This document shows positions 6,467 to 9,231 of a stretch of 9,231 nucleotides of DNA, one piece after another (position 1 is the stretch's first letter; each line of letters begins with the position of its first letter). The stretch is taken from assembly GCA_900540145.1 (NCBI GenBank), contig UQEW01000072.1, forward strand, positions 1-9,231, written 5' to 3'. Under the pieces are notes generated by a model that saw only the letters and a program-made list of their open reading frames with translations, did no database searches and was not told the origin of the DNA. The translations under genes were made by a program, and so were the position numbers. The DNA is from an uncultured Eubacteriales bacterium (lineage in GTDB: Bacteria > Bacillota > Clostridia > Peptostreptococcales > Anaerovoracaceae).

Positions 6467-7960
6467 TTATTTTTTTGCCCAGTTCATGCTGCGCCTTGCG
6501 GCCTCTTGCCACCTTGACAGCCTTTCCGTCCTTTCTGCTTCTGACATTAAAGGCTCGTAAACTTTCTTAACTTTAACTTTTTTTCGCAAACTTTCAAGAG
6601 AATCCAAATCGCCCATGGTATAGCCGGCAAGGCAAGCTGCACCAAAAGCGCATGTTTCTTTTTCCTCAGGTACTTCTACCGGAATGCCCAACATGTCCGC
6701 CTGAAACTGCATCAAAAAGCTGTTTTCCACCATCCCTCCATCGGCTCTCATCACAGAGCTCTGTATTCCTGCATCCTGCCGCATTGCAGCATAACAGTTG
6801 GTCACCTGGTATGCTAATGATTCCAGAACGGCTCTTACTATATGTTCTTTCTCTGTACCGGCAGTCAGTCCTATAAACATTCCTCTCGCATACTGATCCC
6901 AATAAGGTGTTGCAAGCCCTGAAAATGCAGGGACAAAATACACATCACCACTGTCATTGACCTTTTTTGCAAGCTCTTCCGTTTCTTCCGGCCGATTGAT
7001 CAATCCTATATTTTCGAGCCAGCTTACGGCTCCGCCTGCTACATAAGAAGCACCGGAAAGCAGATAATACGGCTGGCCGTCCAGCATCCAGCAGGTTCTT
7101 GTAAATAGTCCCTTTTGGGATTTGACAAGTTTTTTGCCGGTTTGAAAATGCATAAAGCTTCCTGTTCCGTAAGAGGTTTTCAACACTCCCTCGCCTATGC
7201 ACCCTCCGCCTATCATTCCTGACGGGCTGTCGGTTATTCCGCCTGCTATAGGAATTCGAAGTCCCAGAAAGGCTTCCGGATCCGTATATCCGTAAATATG
7301 GTTTGTATCTACAATTTCAGGCAACATATCCTGCGGAATGCCGGTAAGCTCCGTAAGTTCACTGCTCCAGCAGACATCGTTTATATCCAGAAGCATCATG
7401 CTCCCTGCGCTGCTTATATCCGTCTCGTGACTTTTTCCTCCGGTAAGTCGCCAAAAAATCCAGCTATTCAGCGTGCCTGCAAGCAATAGACCTCTTTCCG
7501 CATTCTCCTTTACGCCTTCTACATTATCTATTATCCATTTCAATTTAGTTGCGCTGTGGTAAGCATCCGGCAAGAGTCCACAAATCTGCCTTATTCTCTC
7601 TCCTAGCTCTTTTTTATATTTATCTGCAATATCGCTGGTGCGCCTGTCCTGCCACACGATAGCGTTATATACACACTTCCCTGTCTGTTTGTCCCATATA
7701 ACGCAAGTCTCGCCCTGGTGATCAAGTCCCATGGCCTTTATCTCACTTGGCTGTATTCCCGCTACACCTGCTATGGCGTCCTTGGCTGCAAGAATCACAT
7801 TATTTAAAACTTCTTCCGGATCGTGTTCGACCCAGCCCGGATGAGGATAAATTTGTCGATGTGCTCTCTGAGCTTTTGAAATAACATTAAAATTTTCGTC
7901 TGCTATTACTGCTGTCGTATTGGTTGTTCCCTGGTCAATGCCCAAATAGTATCTTGACAT
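6467..7960 (-). CDS. FGGY-family kinase, glycerol-kinase-like with altered substrate pocket
   Basis: This is a 497-residue ATP-dependent kinase of the FGGY family, close in length and overall sequence to glycerol kinase. DQGTTNTT (9-16) is the phosphate-1 loop. YHSATKLKW (134-142) and the segment around 360-380 match the two FGGY signatures, and ADGGMVENSFLMQFQAD (406-422) is the adenosine region. Compared with E. coli GlpK (recalled sequence), Glu84, Trp103, Tyr135, catalytic Asp245 and Phe270 are kept as E84, W103, Y134, D244 and F269. Arg83 is Gly83 and Gln246 is Ser245. The HFYG loop, whose His is phosphorylated by HPr in enterococci, reads AFLG. GAGGG lies a few bases before the ATG. It is the first gene of the operon. 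A glycerol kinase label would be the automatic call, but a related polyol or ketose substrate is equally possible, so no symbol is given. Confidence 0.88.
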   Translation of the reverse strand: MSRYYLGIDQGTTNTTAVIADENFNVISKAQRAHRQIYPHPGWVEHDPEEVLNNVILAAKDAIAGVAGIQPSEIKAMGLDHQGETCVIWDKQTGKCVYNAIVWQDRRTSDIADKYKKELGERIRQICGLLPDAYHSATKLKWIIDNVEGVKENAERGLLLAGTLNSWIFWRLTGGKSHETDISSAGSMMLLDINDVCWSSELTELTGIPQDMLPEIVDTNHIYGYTDPEAFLGLRIPIAGGITDSPSGMIGGGCIGEGVLKTSYGTGSFMHFQTGKKLVKSQKGLFTRTCWMLDGQPYYLLSGASYVAGGAVSWLENIGLINRPEETEELAKKVNDSGDVYFVPAFSGLATPYWDQYARGMFIGLTAGTEKEHIVRAVLESLAYQVTNCYAAMRQDAGIQSSVMRADGGMVENSFLMQFQADMLGIPVEVPEEKETCAFGAACLAGYTMGDLDSLESLRKKVKVKKVYEPLMSEAERTERLSRWQEAARRSMNWAKK

Positions 7961-7969
7961 GGTTCCCTC

Positions 7970-8020
7970 TTGCTCGTTTATGTATTCTTTTTGCTCGTTT
8001 ATGTTATCTTTTGCGCTTTA
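7970..8020. promoter_or_regulatory. Direct-repeat operator array, probable DeoR-family binding sites
   Basis: The 14-mer TTGCTCGTTTATGT occurs exactly at 7970-7983 and 7991-8004, and a degenerate third copy TTGCGCTTTA is at 8011-8020. The steps are 21 and 20 bp, about two helical turns, so all copies face the same side of the DNA. TCGTTT-type direct repeats are typical of DeoR-family operators. The array falls between the predicted leftward transcription start (near 8036) and the kinase start codon, where a bound repressor would block initiation or elongation. Binding by the adjacent regulator is inferred. Confidence 0.65.
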
Positions 8021-8042
8021 CCTGACTAAAATTAATACAACA

Positions 8043-8071
8043 ATTATATCATTCTATTTTTTTATCGTCAA
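8043..8071 (-). promoter_or_regulatory. Sigma-A promoter of the kinase-redox-TRAP operon
   Basis: Read leftward, TTGACG (8071-8066) and TATAAT (8048-8043) are separated by exactly 17 bp. The -10 is perfect and the -35 matches five of six. The predicted start is near 8036, giving a leader of about 75 nt that contains the operator array. Confidence 0.8.
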
Positions 8072-8097
8072 CATTTAGTTAATTTTATGTTATATTT

Positions 8098-8140
8098 TTG
8101 CACATTTGATAATATAATGTTCATATTTTGCTCATATTTA
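8098..8140. promoter_or_regulatory. Possible secondary operator half-sites between the divergent promoters
   Basis: Sequences resembling the main operator repeat recur here: TTGCACATTTGAT (8098-8110) and TTGCTCATATTTA (8128-8140). There is also an 11-bp-step repeat, GTTCATATTT (8119-8128) and GCTCATATTT (8130-8139). They lie between the two -35 elements and could serve autoregulation or looping. The region is very AT-rich, so chance similarity is a real possibility. Confidence 0.35.
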
Positions 8141-8161
8141 AACTTTTTGTTGTATATTTTA

Positions 8162-8190
8162 TTGGATTCTTAAGACTTTTAGGGTATAAT
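8162..8190 (+). promoter_or_regulatory. Sigma-A promoter of the DeoR-family regulator gene
   Basis: TTGGAT (8162-8167) and a perfect TATAAT (8185-8190) are separated by 17 bp. The predicted start is near 8197, giving a leader of about 113 nt. That leader shows no clear riboswitch or terminator. The -35 elements of the two divergent promoters are about 90 bp apart. Confidence 0.75.
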
Positions 8191-8309
8191 TATATAAACT
8201 GCAGATGCAAAAAATTACATGACTAGTTCAATTTTTAATCAGATAAAACGACAAAAACAGTGATTCTCATTTTCACATGGAAAGTCATTGAAAGGGAGGA
8301 AATAACGTT

Positions 8310-9089
8310 TTGAAATACGCTAGACAAAAGGAATTAATGGAAATAATCCAAAGCAACGGCTATCTAAACGCCGCAGAAGCTGCTAAACGTTTTGACGTAT
8401 CTATTGCTACCATAAGACGCGATCTTAAACAACTTGAACATCAGGGACTTTTAGAGAAGAAATACGGCGGCGCTCAACTACCTTCAGGTGCACCGGTTAA
8501 CATGTTGCCTTTCGCTCTCAGGCAAAGTCATTCTCGCGGCAGTAAAGCTGCTATAGCGGCGGCGGCAGCTAAATATATACCGGACGGCAGCACAATAGCT
8601 TTAGACGCCGGTTCAACGATCTTTGAACTTGCGTTGCTGCTTAAGGAAAAGAATAATTTGATTATCATATGCAGCGATGTAATCTCTGCGAAGGAAATGC
8701 TCAAGCACGAACACAATCAGATATATATGATGGGCGGCTTCCTTACAAAGGACGGTTCTTCTTCGGGAGACATGGCAGAAGAGTTTATAAGCAAGATAAC
8801 TAATATAGATATTTTTCTATGTTCATGTGACGGTGCCAATCCAAAGTACGGCATTTCCAACGAACACGCCAACATCAACGCTTTGAAAAAATGTTACATG
8901 AGCAAGGCTCTTAAAACCATCGCACTGATAGACCACAGCAAATTTACAAGAAATGCCTTTTACAAAATGTGTGATTTTAGCGATGTGGATTTGCTCATTA
9001 CCGACGCTTCCACTCCTGAGGAAATTCTTTCGGAGCTAAGGGAGACCGGCGTGAAAATTGAAATAGCGAAAGGATTGCCGGAAGAATAG
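8310..9089 (+). CDS. DeoR-family transcriptional repressor with TTG start
   Basis: This is a 259-residue cytoplasmic sugar-phosphate-responsive regulator. The N-terminal winged helix-turn-helix (about 5-55) has the family signature, with VSIATIRRDL (30-39) followed by LEHQGLLEKKYGGA. The C-terminal effector domain (about 75-235) has DAGST (99-103), a GG.L....SSSGDMAE stretch and DHSKF, all typical of the phosphosugar-binding DeoR fold. Start choice: TTG at 8310, because GGGAGG lies 10 nt upstream and the reading MKYARQ matches the usual family N-terminus. The TTG and the longish spacing suggest low expression. It is divergent from the operon, whose leader carries the repeat array, so it is probably the local repressor released by a phosphorylated intermediate made by the kinase. 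Known clostridial glycerol operons are often under the antiterminator GlpP, so a DeoR regulator is a difference. Confidence 0.93.
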   Translation: MKYARQKELMEIIQSNGYLNAAEAAKRFDVSIATIRRDLKQLEHQGLLEKKYGGAQLPSGAPVNMLPFALRQSHSRGSKAAIAAAAAKYIPDGSTIALDAGSTIFELALLLKEKNNLIIICSDVISAKEMLKHEHNQIYMMGGFLTKDGSSSGDMAEEFISKITNIDIFLCSCDGANPKYGISNEHANINALKKCYMSKALKTIALIDHSKFTRNAFYKMCDFSDVDLLITDASTPEEILSELRETGVKIEIAKGLPEE

Positions 9090-9231
9090 ATTAAACCAAT
9101 AGAGAACATCAACTGAAGAATATCACGGGCATCATGGGGGGGACCAATTCGCTGACAAAAAATCAAATCTTTTAAAATTTTTACATCAAAAGGCTTTAAA
9201 CTCGAGTCGAATTTCGTCGAAATCCAGTCTT
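9090..9231. other. AT-rich intergenic tail after the regulator gene
   Basis: No gene or convincing terminator is seen. Two small palindromes stand close together: ACTCGAGT (9200-9207) and ATTTCG-T-CGAAAT (9211-9223). They may be part of a regulatory site for a gene beyond the window edge. Confidence 0.35.

Noticed and set aside
8005..8026. Possible catabolite-response (cre) site around GGTAAAGCGCAAAA, leftward
   Set aside because: It departs from the cre consensus at several positions and overlaps the third operator-like copy, which explains it better.
9090..9180. Terminator after the DeoR-family gene
   Set aside because: T-rich and A-rich runs are present but no stable stem precedes them.
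1..9231. CRISPR array, tRNA or rRNA genes, insertion sequences, toxin-antitoxin or phage-defence genes
   Set aside because: No regular spaced repeats, cloverleaf sequences, transposase motifs or defence domains were found. The coding content is entirely metabolic, transport and regulatory.

Overview
The window suggests an anaerobic, low-to-moderate GC Gram-positive bacterium of the Clostridia type. The TRAP binding protein is a lipoprotein, as expected without a periplasm. The ribosome-binding sites are strong AGGAGG types, the promoters are close to the sigma-A consensus, and the redox genes are the soluble clostridial version of the glycerol-3-phosphate (G3P) dehydrogenase system. The taxon cannot be fixed from this sequence alone.

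Layout: positions 1-250 hold no credible gene, only a two-copy 35-bp tandem repeat. A rho-independent terminator (about 251-285) ends a seven-gene leftward operon. Read in the direction of transcription (right to left), the operon encodes an FGGY glycerol-kinase-like sugar/polyol kinase, an NAD(P)/FAD oxidoreductase, a small Cys-rich DUF1667 protein, a GlpA-like FAD dehydrogenase with a C-terminal [2Fe-2S] BFD-like domain, and a complete TRAP transporter (DctP lipoprotein, DctQ, DctM). Start/stop overlaps couple the redox genes and couple dctQ to dctM. A 13-bp perfect hairpin without a U-tract separates dctP from dctQ and probably stabilises the mRNA. A 349-bp AT-rich divergent promoter region (7961-8309) follows, then a rightward DeoR-family repressor gene with a TTG start. 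Both directions have a clear sigma-A promoter with a 17-bp spacer. A 21/20-bp periodic direct-repeat array, probably the DeoR operator, lies just downstream of the leftward promoter.

Proposed function: DctPQM imports a small polar substrate, the kinase phosphorylates it, and the three-part redox complex oxidises the phosphate ester. With glycerol as substrate the product would be dihydroxyacetone phosphate, which would explain why no further catabolic enzyme is encoded. Several details argue against plain glycerol. There is no GlpF facilitator. The TRAP binding protein keeps the arginine that normally binds a carboxylate. The kinase lacks two glycerol-contact residues (equivalents of E. coli Arg83 and Gln246) and the His phosphorylated by HPr in Gram-positive glycerol kinases. 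The GlpA-like enzyme has replaced the usual VHAG segment near its FAD site with a Cys/Ser cluster. The most interesting reading is a dedicated import-kinase-dehydrogenase route for a glycerol-like compound not yet assigned. Family consensus comparisons here are from memory and need alignment.
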